From: Theristus sp. LFF4_11
Lineage: Eukaryota; Nematoda; Chromadorea; Monhysterida; Xyalidae
Assembly: GCA_030248135.1 (NCBI GenBank)
Contig: JASANC010003066.1
Coordinates: 20,001 to 84,000, forward strand
Reading direction: 5' to 3'
Length of the DNA stretch: 64,000 nucleotides
The notes beneath the pieces were generated by a model, which was not told the origin of the DNA, did not search any database, and saw only the letters and a program-made list of their open reading frames with translations. Positions 41,115 to 51,949 of this stretch are shown piece by piece. The translations under genes were made by a program, and so were the position numbers. How positions within the stretch are numbered: position 1 is the first letter of the stretch; every line of letters starts with the position of its first letter.

Positions 41115-42359
41115 TTATTTCATTAAGCAATAAAACTCCAAGTTGGACATCACTGCGTTTGTTTGTTTGCTCGATGACGCAACACGTGTAGCAAGCTGGC
41201 GCAAAAAGATACTCTCCTGGAAATCAGCGAGTTCGTTTTCTATGGCCTCTTTTGTTTCCTCTGGATGTGTCTGTTTCATGTGAAAAAAATAGTCGTTTCC
41301 GCTGATCACCGTGTTTGTGCTGGGATAATAATAAAATAATTCATTGGCATCTGGATCGTTAATGATACAGCCTGCTCTAATTTGAAAGCGAACAATTTGG
41401 TTGCCATACTGTTCAAAGATTTTGTTGAGAGCATCCTTAATAAGCGACCAGTCTACCTTCTTGTGCAGAACCGGCACATTCACCACCATCAGAGCTTTGT
41501 TCTTACTCCACCATTCCCACTCTGTCACAATATACTTGTTGTTTTGAACAAATTCAAAAAAACTGATCTCATCATCGTCTTCATCGCTTGGTGCTTCTTC
41601 TTCCAATCCAAAACCAATGTCAAAGTCACCTGTGGCCTGCTGCTGCTGCTGCTTGCTGGCTTTTTGCGCCGTGTCGGTTTTGTCGGACGAAGCACGGCCA
41701 CGTTTGCGTGATTTTGGTCCAATGTTGACGTATTGCTCCAGTATTTGTGCAATGTCGACAATTTCTGCGCTGTTGGCTGTTTCTCCCAAAATATCGAAAC
41801 AACCCGCTTGCATGTTTTTCATTCTAAAACAAAAAAAGTGTTTTGTTTATGCAAAGTGGCTGGGCAAACACATGTCAAAGACAAATTTAAATTTTCATAC
41901 CGATCGATCATCTGTTCGCTGGAAAGCAGTTGATAAGCGTCAATGCCTTCGATGGAAAGTGTGTTGAGAATTTCTTGGCATAGTTTGATGGCAAAAACCA
42001 AATGCATCATGCCATATCGAACTGCCATGTTTTTCAGCACAGTATCCGACGACTTTTTCGAAGTGGAAGTCAGCGGTAGATTGCGTGTTGCCTTGTTTTC
42101 TTTCGACGCAGCAGCCGTTAGCTTCCATACGTCAGTTTTGCTATCACCTTGAACGTTTTCCACTGGTTGAGGGCGTTTCCTACAGGTTTAGGGTTATATG
42201 CACACACAGACACCATTATTAGCAGTCAACTATTGCAAAATGAAAAACCAACCTCTCATTTTCCTCCTGCAGTTTGCTGGTCGCAATGTGCCAGAGCTGC
42301 TGTTGCACTTCGATGTCATTTTCATCAGAATCGTTGACATCGCTCTCGTAGTCACTCAT
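41115..42359 (-). CDS. Acidic/Gln-rich Polinton accessory protein
   Basis: Exons 42359-42253, 42179-41901 and 41823-41115 agree in phase and give about 364 residues. The N-terminus is very acidic (SDYESDVNDSDENDIEV). The middle holds KKSSDTVLKNMAVRYG, then a basic patch (PKSRKRGR), a Q tract encoded by CAG repeats and an acidic run (EEEAPSDEDDDE), then a folded-looking C-terminal domain. The alternating basic and acidic stretches suggest a nuclear, nucleic-acid-associated protein. No family recognised. It ends just upstream of the polymerase gene on the same strand. Confidence 0.7.
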
Positions 42360-42667
42360 TATCGCTCAATTCTAAATTTTATTCAATCAAATTACACAGT
42401 ATTGAGTGTAAAATATAAAATGCGTGGCGCGTGCAGGCACGATAGAACGAGCAAGGCAGATGCGCATATGTATGAATATATGAGAATAGACATTGACCAT
42501 CACCAAACCATTTGATTAAAAGACAAATTGTAAATTTAAAAAATAGACAAATGCATGTACGATAACATATGGTAATATGGTACTCTAAAGTTATAAAGCA
42601 CATTTAGAAAACGAATATTTGATGTTTTTAATGTTGTTTTGGGAAAGCGCACAACAAAATGCATTGC
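42360..42667. other. Gap between two leftward Polinton genes
   Basis: AT-rich non-coding sequence, probably the promoter and 5' UTR of the acidic protein gene and the 3' UTR of the gene to its right. Nothing else seen. Confidence 0.5.
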
Positions 42668-43523
42668 TTAGAATCCATTTGGTGGATCATTGTGGCCCTG
42701 GTAGCCGTTTCCTTGGTAGCCGTTTCCTTGGTAGCCATAGTTGCGGCGCTGCGTGAAACGACCACCACTGCCGTCGCCACAAAACGGCTGCTTGAAAAAG
42801 CCCTGAGGCGATTTCGCCTGATTGCCAATGCCGCTGGTGGATGGCTGATCCTGTTGTAATGTTATTCTATGAATGCTGCATGTCTCTTTTGTTGCGTCCT
42901 ATTAAAGCCAGTTTACCTCTGGTTTGTTGAAACGAGCTTCTGCTTCGGCACGCTCTCGTCGCACCTTCTCCTTCTCGAGCGTTTCACCAAAGGCATTGTT
43001 GATTTCATCAATTTTTCGAATCAGCGTGTGATACTGTGTTGCTGTCAACGACATGCCTGATCTAAAATGCATTTGCTGTTTTTTTAAAATCATTTTTTTG
43101 TAAAGTTTAGAAACTTCAAAAATTACTTTGAGTTGTTCACGTCGCTTTTCCATTCGGTTTGGCCATTGCGCACTTTTGGCACGTAGTAACCAAAGCGGAT
43201 TACAGTTGGACGATTGCTGAATGTCCTGAACCCCAAAAATCTGTGTCGCACAATATTACATTGTGGTGGTTTTAAATGACATTCACTTACCAACGAGCAC
43301 CCACTTCATCGTCAAGCATCACTGGTTGGCTCTGTGTAAAACGCTTCTGGTCTTCAATGCGTTTGTTGAGCTCTGCTTCTTTGTAGATTTGCTCTTTCCG
43401 TAGTTCATCTTTTGCCACTCCGAGAAACTGGGCCGCAAGAAGTTCATGGCCTTGGTCTGTGCCATCGAGCGAGTCGACTTGCGACTCCTCCATGTAGTGT
43501 GCACGCTTGTTTGATTGATCCAT
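42668..43523 (-). CDS. Polinton accessory protein with GYQGN repeats
   Basis: Exons 43523-43291, 43225-43127, 43061-42917 and 42850-42668 have GT-AG boundaries and matching phases, giving about 219 residues. The N-terminal part is charged and helical (ELRKEQIYKEAELNKRIEDQ). Exon 2 contains RFGYYVPKVRNG. Exon 3 is a coiled-coil-like stretch (ETLEKEKVRRERAEAEARF). The C-terminus is Gly/Gln/Asn-rich with three GYQGN repeats, like disordered RNA- or DNA-binding tails. Family unknown. It is the rightmost internal gene of the element. Confidence 0.7.
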
Positions 43524-44556
43524 TAGGCTGAAATTGACTAAAACGGGGGGGGTTGTAGCAAGGTTTTTTAGCAGAGTTACAGTGTATCTAAAGTGAGAAT
43601 GAGCGCGCATGAAAACAGTAGATCGCAGTTGAGAGTAATTTTTTTGAAATGATTTCGGCACCAGCTTGGTTGGCTTTTTATAGGCTGATAAAAAAAGATT
43701 GAATTTCACAAATAACATACTTGATAGTGCTTTTGTTATTTTGTACAAAAAAGTTGCATGGCAATCTGTATTGAAAACCTGTATTTCTGCACAGTTTCTA
43801 GTTTTAACGTTAGTAGTGCTAACGCGCATTTGACGCAATTGTTTTTGTTTGGTTTGAGTTTCAAAATTGGTGTGCACAGACGTGAGTTTGACGCTCAGTT
43901 TTGTTTTGGTTTCACGGCTTTCGCAGTGCCTTTGTTATTGTGCAGAGAAGTTGATTTGTACTCAGCAGCTTTTGAAACTTTTTTTTGCTTTTGCATAAAT
44001 GTCACGCTGCCATGCTTGCTTGATGCTTGGTGCTGATTTGGTTTCACGGCTTTTGCAATCCCTCTGTTATTGTTGCAGGGATATTAAACTCAGTGACGTT
44101 TAAAAAGTTTTGGTTTCACATTTTGTTGCAAACACGTTTAGACGTGCATGCGCATGTCGAAAGCGCTCTATTTATAGTGAATGGTGGCGTCAGACGGTTT
44201 ACATAAAGGCATTGCAACGCATGGGTTGTGTTTCAAACGTTGGAAAGGTAATGTTTAGAAAACTTGGATTTGCGTGTTGTGCAATAAAAATTCAGAAAGG
44301 CATAGCCTATTTTAAAGTAAAATTTCACAGTCACACCATGGCTCAACGGTTCGACACTGCAGTGAGATTTGTTTCACATTGAGAAGTGTTGCGTGAAGTA
44401 GTGAATGATTGTGCAAGTTTGAAAACACATGATGGGGGGGGGGGATAGCAGTAAGTTTGTAACCAACAAAAAAATAAAATTATTAAGCTAGGCTGAAATT
44501 TCTAATAAACGCTAGTTCTGTGGAGTAGAGTTGAAAAATGGTGTGCAATTTTTTTT
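43524..44556. other. Right internal non-coding region
   Basis: Between the last leftward gene and the right TIR. Contains two related segments at about 43,909-43,985 and 44,037-44,110 (TTTGGTTTCACGGCTTTYGC, then CTYTGTTATTGT), and G runs at about 43,543 and 44,434. It likely holds the promoter of the leftward genes. ORFs here are short and unsupported. Confidence 0.5.
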
Positions 44557-44698
44557 TCAAGTAGAGCGTGAATTGTTTTGAAGCGCACTTTTTAATTTTA
44601 ATTTTTTAATAAAAAATAATTTTGGTGCAGACAAATTTTTTTTTTGTAAAAAACATTTCTTTTGTCGTTTAGCACAGGTTCGGAAGATGGTTTAGAAA

Positions 44699-44884
44699 AT
44701 GATTTTGAAATTGTTCGTCGTCGGCGTCGTCGTCGTGTTTTCGTCAGCGTTTTTGGCGCTGGCAAACGTTCCAGAAAACTGCGTCTATTCTGTTTACGAG
44801 CGCCAACTGATCTGTCTTGATTTGCCAAACGAAGTCCCGACAAACATGTGTGTTTTGATTCAAGCGGCTTTTTGGCGCTTTTAG
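44699..44884 (+). CDS. Short signal-peptide ORF, right-arm copy
   Basis: Copy of the ORF at 27,013-27,198, reading outward. Hydrophobic leader and two cysteines conserved; one residue near the end differs. If spliced onward, further open segments run to about 45,233, where a frame after TTTTCAG at 45,131 gives a Gly/Asp-rich end (GDDGGETGGGSGGN). Confidence 0.5.
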   Translation: MILKLFVVGVVVVFSSAFLALANVPENCVYSVYERQLICLDLPNEVPTNMCVLIQAAFWRF

Positions 44885-45328
44885 TGTTCAAAAAATCTTG
44901 CATGAATAGTGTTTTTTTTCAATTCAGCGTTGTGCGAAAGTTGCAAGTTCGTGGGTGCGTGAAAACCGAAAAATGGGCGCCGTTCCGCCGTGAGCTGGTC
45001 CAGAAACACAAAATGGCCTCGATATCGGTGGAGATGTGTGAGGTGTGGTGTGCTTTGTATTTTTTTAAATTCTTTGTTTTTAATCACAAAATTTTTAAGA
45101 ACAAAAAAAAGAAACGTGACAAAACTTTCAGGCGACGCCGGAGCCGCGCACAGTTCAAGGCGACGACGGCGGTGAAACGGGTGGTGGAAGCGGCGGCAAT
45201 GTGGCGTCATGTGTGTTTTTAAAGCTTTAAAAAACAGAGTGGGATTTTTTTTGCAATTTTTTATTCAAACCTGAGAAAAACAACTTCAACTTCAACTTTT
45301 AAAACTTTACAAAAAATGATATTTTCAA

Positions 45329-45682
45329 ATGGGCAATTTAAATTTAGGGATCGGAGGTATATGCGCTGGTGGCGGTGCGGGCTTGACTGCAGCATGGGTG
45401 GTTGCGTGCTACATTAGAGCGCTGAAGAAAGGCGGACGCCTGTCGCCAGCAGAGCGTGCGGCGATGGGCTACAGCAACGAAAAGTGGGCTGTCGTGGGCG
45501 AATTCCTGGCAATACTCACGTGCGGTGTGTATCAGGTATGCTTCGTCTGCTATGTAAGGCAAATAGGCATTTCAAATGTGACAAAAAATGGCTGGGGTAA
45601 CAATTTGACAAAATTTTAGGCTTGCAAGAGCTGTTGTGGCCGCCGTGAGCACGGTTCGGTTCAAGACTTGGTGAATTTGTAA
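45329..45682 (+). CDS. Small membrane protein encoded in the TIR, intact copy
   Basis: Exon 1, 45329-45535, and exon 2, 45620-45682, join in phase to 89 residues. The N-terminus is glycine-rich (MGNLNLGIGGICAGGGAGLT) and leads into a hydrophobic segment. A basic loop (RALKKGGRLSP), a second hydrophobic segment (VVGEFLAILTCGVYQ) and a cysteine-rich basic tail (ACKSCCGRREHG) follow. Two membrane passes are likely. Gly at position 2 might be myristoylated, but position 6 is not the usual Ser/Thr. Duplicated by the TIRs; the left copy is frameshifted. Function unknown. Confidence 0.65.
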
Positions 45683-46234
45683 TCGGTGCTTCGTCATTAT
45701 TTCACGGTCTTTCGGGTTTTTTTTTCTTTGACTCACGGCTGTTATTTTCAATCCAGTTGCTCAGCAAAAAAACACGTTGTTGTTGTTTTGTCGAATTTTG
45801 TTGATCAAAAGAAAATTGTTAATTTGATTGTTGAGTCACATTCAAACACATTTGTTGACCGTTTAGCTGTTATTATTCTGATAAATTGCTCAATTTGAAA
45901 AAAATGAAAAATTTAAAAAAAATTACTGAGTTGTTTTTTGTTGAGTCGCATTTGCAATAAAAAATTGTGATGGAACAGCGTGAACAGCATGTTTTGCGTT
46001 TGAATACACAACCAATGCGCATGCGCGTGTGCGTTTGGAGTATCACATTTCAGCGGTCAGCACAGCGCAGCTGATTTTAGCCTCACTCACAACGCACAAC
46101 ATTTTTGGTATGCAATGCAGATATTTATATAGGCACTGAACACAGCACACTGAAGTGAGTGAACAACAACAACAACACCCAAACTTGGTTGATTTTTAGT
46201 TTAATTCTGCTTTTTGGGTGTTTTGCTGGTTGGC

Positions 46235-46515
46235 AGATTATGACACCCTGCAAAGTCTGCCACGGCTGGACGTGACAGACTACCATACCCTGCTTAGTCT
46301 GCCACAACTGAACGTGGCAGATTATGACACTCTGCAAGTATGCCATGGCTGGAGGTGGCAGACTGTCGCACCCAGGTTAGTCTGCCACAACTGAACGTGG
46401 CAGATTATGACAATCTGCAAGTATGCCATGGCTGGAGGTGGCAGACTGTGGCACCCAGGTTAGTCTGCCACAACTGAACGTGGCAGATTATGACACACTG
46501 CAAATCTGCCCAGTG
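46235..46515. repeat. Palindromic TCTGCCAC/GTGGCAGA array (right arm)
   Basis: Inverted counterpart of 25,395-25,675 with the same three to four units, differing at a few positions (for example GACAATCTGC where neighbours have GACACTCTGC). Confidence 0.85.
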
Positions 46516-46844
46516 AAAAAAGAAATTAAAAAATTACTGAGTTGTTTTTTGTTTAGTAGCATTTGTGATAAAAAATGTGATGGAACAGCGTGAACGATTG
46601 TTTTGGATTCCAATAAACACCCAACACCCAAGTGCGTGTACGCGTGTGGAGCACTATCACATTTCAATGGTCATAGCACAGTGTAGCATATTTTAACGTC
46701 AGACCATCAAAGCCTCACCACCACCACTGTATGCGCACAACATTTTTTTGGTATGATACAAATTTTTGAACGTGCACGAAAAGTTTATGTAGAAATGAGT
46801 TTCGTTTTAAAATGATGATTGAAAAGGCAGCGAAGTCAATTTTC

Positions 46845-47390
46845 GGTCTCGACGCGAAAACATTGTTGAAAAGTTCTCAAAATGCCGCAGCGAGTCGAAA
46901 AAATTTACTGCAGCCAAGTCAATTTTGGGTCTCGACGCGAAAACGTTGTTGAAAATTTTTGTCTCTCAAACTGCCGCAGCAAAGTCAAATTTGGGTCTCG
47001 ACGCGAAAACGTTGTTGAAAATTTTTGTCTCTCAAACTGCCGCAGCAAAGTCAATTTTGGGTCTCGACGCGAAAAGTTGGTGAAAATTTTTGTCTCTCAA
47101 ACTGCCGCAGCAAAGTCAATTTTGGGTCTCGACGCGAAAACGTTGGTGAAAATTTTTGTCTCTCAAAATGCCGCAGCGAGCCGAAAAAATTTACTGCAGC
47201 CAAGTCAATTTTGGGTCTCGACGCGAAAACGTTGGTGAAAAGCTCTCAAAATGCCGCAGCGAGTCGAAAAAATTTACTGCAGCCAAGTCAATTTTGGGTC
47301 TCGACGCGAAAAGTTGTTGAAAATTTTTGTCTCTCAAAATGCCGCAGCAAAGTCAATTTTGGGTCTCGACGCGAAAACGTTGGTGAAAAT
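46845..47390. repeat. 65-bp tandem repeats near the right end
   Basis: About eight units marked by AATTTTGGGTCTCGACGCGA. Compared with the left array, the right one has extra units of the variant containing GAAAAAATTTACTGCAGCC, so the arms have expanded or contracted independently. Confidence 0.85.
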
Positions 47391-47572
47391 CTCTATCTCT
47401 CGCAAACGTTTATCTCGGTATAGAGTTTCAGTCGCGCTGGCTGAACTCGGTGTTTTGCTGGTTTCACATCGGCTGGTTTGTGGAAAATATTTGGTTGCAA
47501 CAAAAATCAGATCGGCTGAGTTTATAAAAATTTTTACAAAATCCCGCAGAGAAGTCAGTCGGCTACACTACT

Positions 47573-47967
47573 TCATCGTTTGCGTCAGGAAGTGGTAAGG
47601 TGCTCGTTTGAAAACCGGACACTTACTTATCAACGCAACTTTTTGTGACGCCACACACATGGCAAACAAACATTTGAATGTGGGAAGAAAAACGCAACGT
47701 CTTTTGATAAGGACACGGACAACGTTTGTAATTGTCCAGCTGACCTTTAAAAAGCGAAACGGAAGCAGTCAAATTTTGATTTTCTCCACTCACACAAAAT
47801 GTAATTCATTTTCACTCTGCGCCCAGTTTTTCAAATTACAAGCGCGCAGCCAATCAGCGTGCTGAATTCGAGTCGACTGACAGACAAGTCACATTTGTTC
47901 TGTTCGACGCGCGGCGGCATTTTTCATTGTCAGTCAGAAAAAAACTCGTTCCTCTCTCTGCCTGCAG
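47573..47967. other. Flank right of the Polinton
   Basis: No gene or repeat recognised. In particular it contains no sequence like the missing last exon of the serine protease. Confidence 0.5.
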
Positions 47968-49081
47968 GTTGATAAAGAACTCCAGCTGCACCTCTTCCAA
48001 CTGTACCACAACGAGCATGGCACGAAGGAGCTCCAGAGCAAATCAAACTGAAGAACCAGGAAGTGGACGGGGTGCGCCAGCGGAAGCAACAGATGGACGA
48101 TCGTGTGCTCGAGGTGAAGAATCAGAAGTGAGATCAAGAAGTTGGACTACAGAATCACGGACTTGGTATGTTGCGGCTGTGGACCGTGAACTTCTGTGTC
48201 AACTCGTGTGCACACACACACGCAACACAAACTCAACTCAACGAACTGAACGAATTTCAGTGTTCATGCAAATTACCCGACCACAGTCGGTGTTGATATT
48301 GGAATGCATGATATTGCTTGTGTGGGCAGAGTGTGGTTTGCACAGAAAGCATGCATGCCGTAATCACCAACGAAACAGCTGATTCTCTATGATTTAAGAG
48401 TTCGGCTGTGCATAAGAGTGAGTGATTATGAGCTAATGCTAAGAACAGATGGATCAAGGTCCGCCGGTGCACTCATTTCTCGTTGGTTGTGCTTGTTCAA
48501 CTGTTTTTCCAGTTACAGTTTTCACCTTTGCACACAGGAGAACAGCAGCCAACGAGCGGCGCTTGTGGAAGCAAAAGAGTCTGTCCGCCACGAACAGGAG
48601 CACCTGGACTGGACAGGCTGCGACGATTATTGTTCACAAAACGACAAAAACAGGTTTCAGCCAGATTTTCTTGCTCAATTGTGTGTTTGGCAAAATCCAG
48701 AGCAATATTCTGAAGGTGAAAAACCATTTTCGAGATAAAAGTCTTGTTTTAAAACAGTTTTAAAACCGTGAAAAGAAAGCGGTTTCTTTTTACAAAATAT
48801 AAAAAACCGGTTTTTTCTATCCCTAGGGACTGGTGGTTGGAGTGTATGATGTTGCATACTTATTTTACGCCTATGTTAGTTTCTGTTCCACACTACTACT
48901 GTGCAAACATCTTGCGAATGGTGCGCGGTCTCCAGAAAACGAATAACTACACTTTCACTTAATGCTTGTGGTTTTGCCAATTTCAGTAAAGCGTCGCTGA
49001 AGCCACAGAGAAACGTGACGACTACAACTGAGAGCTGCGCGAAGAATGGCTGATCGTGAGCTGGAGCTCAACGATGAACAG
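47968..49081 (+). pseudogene. SMC1-like exon remnants
   Basis: Three segments with splice-like borders line up in order with the first coiled coil of the cohesin subunit SMC1: 47,968-48,165 (LFQLYHNE, then KLKNQEVDGVRQRKQQMDD, then EIKKLDYRITDL), about 48,538-48,605 (ALVEAKESVRHEQEHL) and 48,987-49,081 (AEATEKRDDYN, then DRELELNDEQ). Within the first and third segments the frame changes and in-frame stops occur, so no intact product is possible. The introns remain, so this is a decayed duplicated fragment and not a retrocopy. The neighbouring complete genes have clean frames, which argues against sequencing error. The head and hinge domains are absent. SMC1 identity rests on remembered motifs. 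Confidence 0.55.
48740..48832. mobile_element. hAT-like element end fragment
   Basis: GTTTTAAAACCGTGAAAAGA, AAAAAACCGGTTTTTT and a final CTATCCCTA match one end of the complete element at 55,028-55,828. The other end is not found. Confidence 0.55.
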
Positions 49082-49414
49082 GTGACTGACACCAGGTTTT
49101 TTGTAAATTGGTTGCTTTTGCAAAGGGCCAGAAGACCGCAGGTTCTTGTCTTGTGGTTTGTTGCGGACTTGTATTAACGGCTGGGCGTCCCGCCACGAAC
49201 AGAGGGCAGCCTCTAAAGGCGAAAACACCATTTAGTTTTTTGGCCGTACGCGCAGACGTCGTTCGAAATTCTGTGCGCAAACTAATTGTGTCCGTAATGC
49301 ATTAAAATAGCACAAACGACACGGTTTCTAAATCGTGTGGCCATTTTTAAATGTCGTCTCCGTGCGTGCGCACAGAAAAAAAACTAAATGCTTAAACCGA
49401 GTGCCTTGCTTGTA

Positions 49415-49565
49415 CAGTCCATCTGAAAAATATATGCAACATGACGCGAACATGACGTGATGACCAACCAATCAGCGCTGAGAACACCTCATGATTAACC
49501 AATCAGCGCTGAGAGTTGCTATGACCAACCAATCAGCTAGTTGCATATATTAGCGAGATTGACTG
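49415..49565. mobile_element. Tc1/mariner-type MITE
   Basis: Starts CAGTCCATCTGAAAAATATA and ends in the complement (GTTGCATATATTAGCGAG, then ATTGACTG), flanked by TA on both sides. The interior has three AACCAATCAGC repeats. CAGT ends with TA flanks are characteristic of Tc1/mariner non-autonomous elements. Confidence 0.7.
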
Positions 49566-51498
49566 TAGTCGGAAAATGCTCGTAGTTACTTTTATTGCAA
49601 ACAGTTTGTGTTCTTTCAGATGTGTTTGTTCTTCGTCAGACTTCAGTCAGACGCCAGTCGGGATTCGTCTTGTGCATTGGAACCGTGTGGAAGTTTTTTA
49701 ATTTCAATTTGAATTTCGTCGATCACGTCGTTTGTATTTGAATTGTTCTGTTATTTGTTTTGTATTTTTGCGTTCATTATTATGACGAACTACAGAACTC
49801 AAAATTGGTGTTCATTGTTTTGTTTATTGTATTGTTCAAATTTATGCGTACGTGATTTCATTTTATTGTTGGTGACAGCTAATTTGTACTTTTTGTACGC
49901 TTTTCTATTTTTTGTGCAATAAAATTTTTATCTTCAAATCTGGCAGATGCAGAATGGAGTCTCTTTCAACGCGTCCACATCAGCGCATCAATGTGTTTTT
50001 TCAGTGCTCAAAGGAAGTCAGATCGGAGTGGAGATGGGATCGAGTCCGTTTTGATTCATTTATTCGAACACATCAGCCCCAATGTTTGCTTGTTATTTGT
50101 TTTCATTTCGTGCATCATTTATTTTTTCCACGTCTCATGCTCACAAAGAGCTGCGAAAAAATACGGAAACCGTTGTTTCGCATCCACGTTTGATCAGAAC
50201 AGATCAACACGTACAATTTTTGATTTTTCTGACCGTACGTCGCTCAGCATTTGCCCTGATATCCATGGCTAGGTCGCCAACTTCAACATCTACAAGCCAG
50301 CGACAACTTCAGTGAACTTATTCAGCAGTAGCACTCAGAAACAAAACGGTTTTGCACGTTCATCCTTTCTCCAGTCGCAGAATTTGTTTATTTGCAGGAT
50401 GTATTTTGTTGTTTGTGGAATTATGTCCCTTGAAACATCGGGATCAGGGATCGGCTCCGGTTGGCCTGCTTTATTAAAAACCGCTCCAGATAAACCACGC
50501 TCTGTCGGAAAAGTTTTGTAAAGGTGGCAGACAAATACTAATTAGAAAGAAAATTGAAGAAAAGGAAGAAAAAAAGGAAAGGAAAGGGTTTTGATTTGTG
50601 GTTGTGTCATGCTGGCTGAAGGAAATTGAAGTTTGGATTTTTATGTTTGGTTCATGTTTTATTGTTTGCAAGCGTCGGCGTCGCAGTCCGCGGTGACGGT
50701 TGGTTAGTTAATTGCTGAATAAAAAGAAACAGTATATAACAGCAAAACAGCCCGACGACGATCGATACAAATATCGGCTGTCGCCGTGCCAGCAACGCAA
50801 CGACCCTTGAAAGTGGAATTTTGCAAGTCAACTGCATTCATTTGGATCAAGATTATTGACCGGGTGTACTGGAGCTTGCCATGGGTTTTTTGCTGAATTG
50901 CTTGAACAAACGTTCGCTTTTGTGTTGAAATCAACCAGCGACGTAGTTCGACAATTCTAATTTTTGTTCCCATGCTTGCGCAGTATCAGGTGCTCAGTAC
51001 TTTTATTCTGAATCTTCAACGACCATTGGTAATGGCAATGATGGTCAAGGTCAACGTCGTCGTCAAGCGGCAAGTCTCGAATTTTGAAAATTTTTGTTAA
51101 ACTGATTGAAATGGAGAAAGTGAAACAATGGCGACGTCTTTCTTGTCTTTCGCGCAGCGCAGTTTCTGAGAAAAGTGAACGGTGTGTCATGTTGTGTGCC
51201 TTGTACACAAAACCGTCGAGGCAGGCGGCCAACCCAGACCTGTCAAATCAGGCCTGACCAATCGGAGCAAACCCAAACTTCTAGGAACAACGCAAAATTA
51301 AAAATGACAATCCACTTGATCTTTGGTTTGGTTGGGCCTGCTCCGACCATTCTAAAATATGACGGGACTGTTCCGACCGGGCCTGGTTTGGCGGCCTAAA
51401 AAATTGTTGGTCCGTTCCTTTTGTTATTGCTGTCGTTCTTCGTGCATTTGCGGTACAAACGGGCCATTAATTTGTTGGCTCGTTTGTGTGACACTCCG
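49566..51498. other. No gene recognised
   Basis: ORFs up to about 93 codons on both strands, none with a recognisable domain. It lies between the SMC1-like remnants and the SINE. A low-complexity GAAAGAAAATTGAAGAAAAG tract is near 50,545-50,590. Confidence 0.45.
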
Positions 51499-51863
51499 AT
51501 TTTTTTTATATTTGAAGCACGCCCCCACCGATTTTGGAAACCCGAAGGTACCAAACTCCGGTGGGATTGGGGAACGGACGGCTCACCATCCCGTGGAACC
51601 AATACCCTCGCCACGTGAGGGGGACAGCATCTAAGCCCCGCTCTGTCCTGGAAGTACCAGTGATCTTGGCCCGATTTCTGTTTCGGTGGCCTGCGGTCGC
51701 TATATCTTCGTAGGGCAGCGAATCCGAAAGCTTTAGTTGAAAACCAGAGTAGTTATTAGAGTAGAGAGCTACACTGGCGGCAGTTTGTCATCCTCCGTGG
51801 GGGATCGAACCCGTCACCTTCTGGGTTGAAGGCGAACGAGCTAACCATCGAGCCACGGAGGCG
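51499..51863 (-). mobile_element. tRNA-derived SINE, full-length copy
   Basis: Minus strand. The head (about 51,863-51,790) resembles a tRNA: GCCTCCGTGGCTCGATGGTT as A-box region and GGGTTCGATCC as B box, giving an internal RNA polymerase III promoter. The body continues through ACAAACTGCCGCCAGTG, GGATTCGCTGCCCT and CACCGGAGTTTGG, and the element ends in an A-rich tail (ATATAAAAAAAATCGG). Other copies: 1,727-1,957, 12,705-12,803 and 16,276-16,430. The T stem is poorly paired, so it is not a functional tRNA gene. It lies just upstream of the kinase fragment. Confidence 0.85.
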
Positions 51864-51949
51864 ACAAATTTCAGTTAAACGTGCCAAAAAATTGACGCAA
51901 ACTGTACAGGACGACTTTTACTTACACGACAAAAATTCGACAATCAAAA

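Larger units (their letters stand above)
24433..47572. mobile_element. Polinton/Maverick (adintovirus-like) element
   Basis: A 23.1-kb element bounded by inverted repeats that both begin AGTAGTGTAGCCGACTGAC. It encodes the Polinton hallmark set: DDE integrase, protein-primed family B DNA polymerase, FtsK/A32-type packaging ATPase, adenain-like protease and double-jelly-roll major capsid protein, plus a penton-like exon and a basic core-like protein. Such elements are integrated relatives of DNA viruses. Genes are in two blocks, mainly rightward from 29.2 to 36.9 kb and leftward from 36.9 to 43.5 kb, with a leftward protease gene inside the first block. Many genes have short spliceosomal introns. 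Reading frames are mostly open, so the insertion is probably fairly young. The six bases flanking the two ends do not match (AGTGCT versus TCATCG), so a target-site duplication is not visible. Confidence 0.97.
44557..47572 (-). repeat. Polinton right terminal inverted repeat
   Basis: About 3.0 kb, the inverted counterpart of 24,433-27,343. It includes the intact copy of the small membrane protein gene, the signal-peptide ORF, the palindromic GGCAGACT array at about 46,235-46,515 and the 65-bp repeats at about 46,845-47,390. Differences from the left arm include repeat copy number and scattered substitutions. Confidence 0.95.

Noticed and set aside
42628..42828. Ala/Thr-rich 66-codon minus-strand ORF
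   Set aside because: It is the wrong frame of the GYQGN-repeat exon, which joins in phase with three upstream exons.
49912..50521. Overlapping ORFs of 69-93 codons
   Set aside because: No domain, no conserved splice structure, and all three frames are partly open in T-rich sequence.
51790..51863. tRNA gene on the minus strand
   Set aside because: Head of a SINE: the T stem and acceptor are mispaired, no clean 7-base anticodon loop, and the sequence continues into a repeated body.
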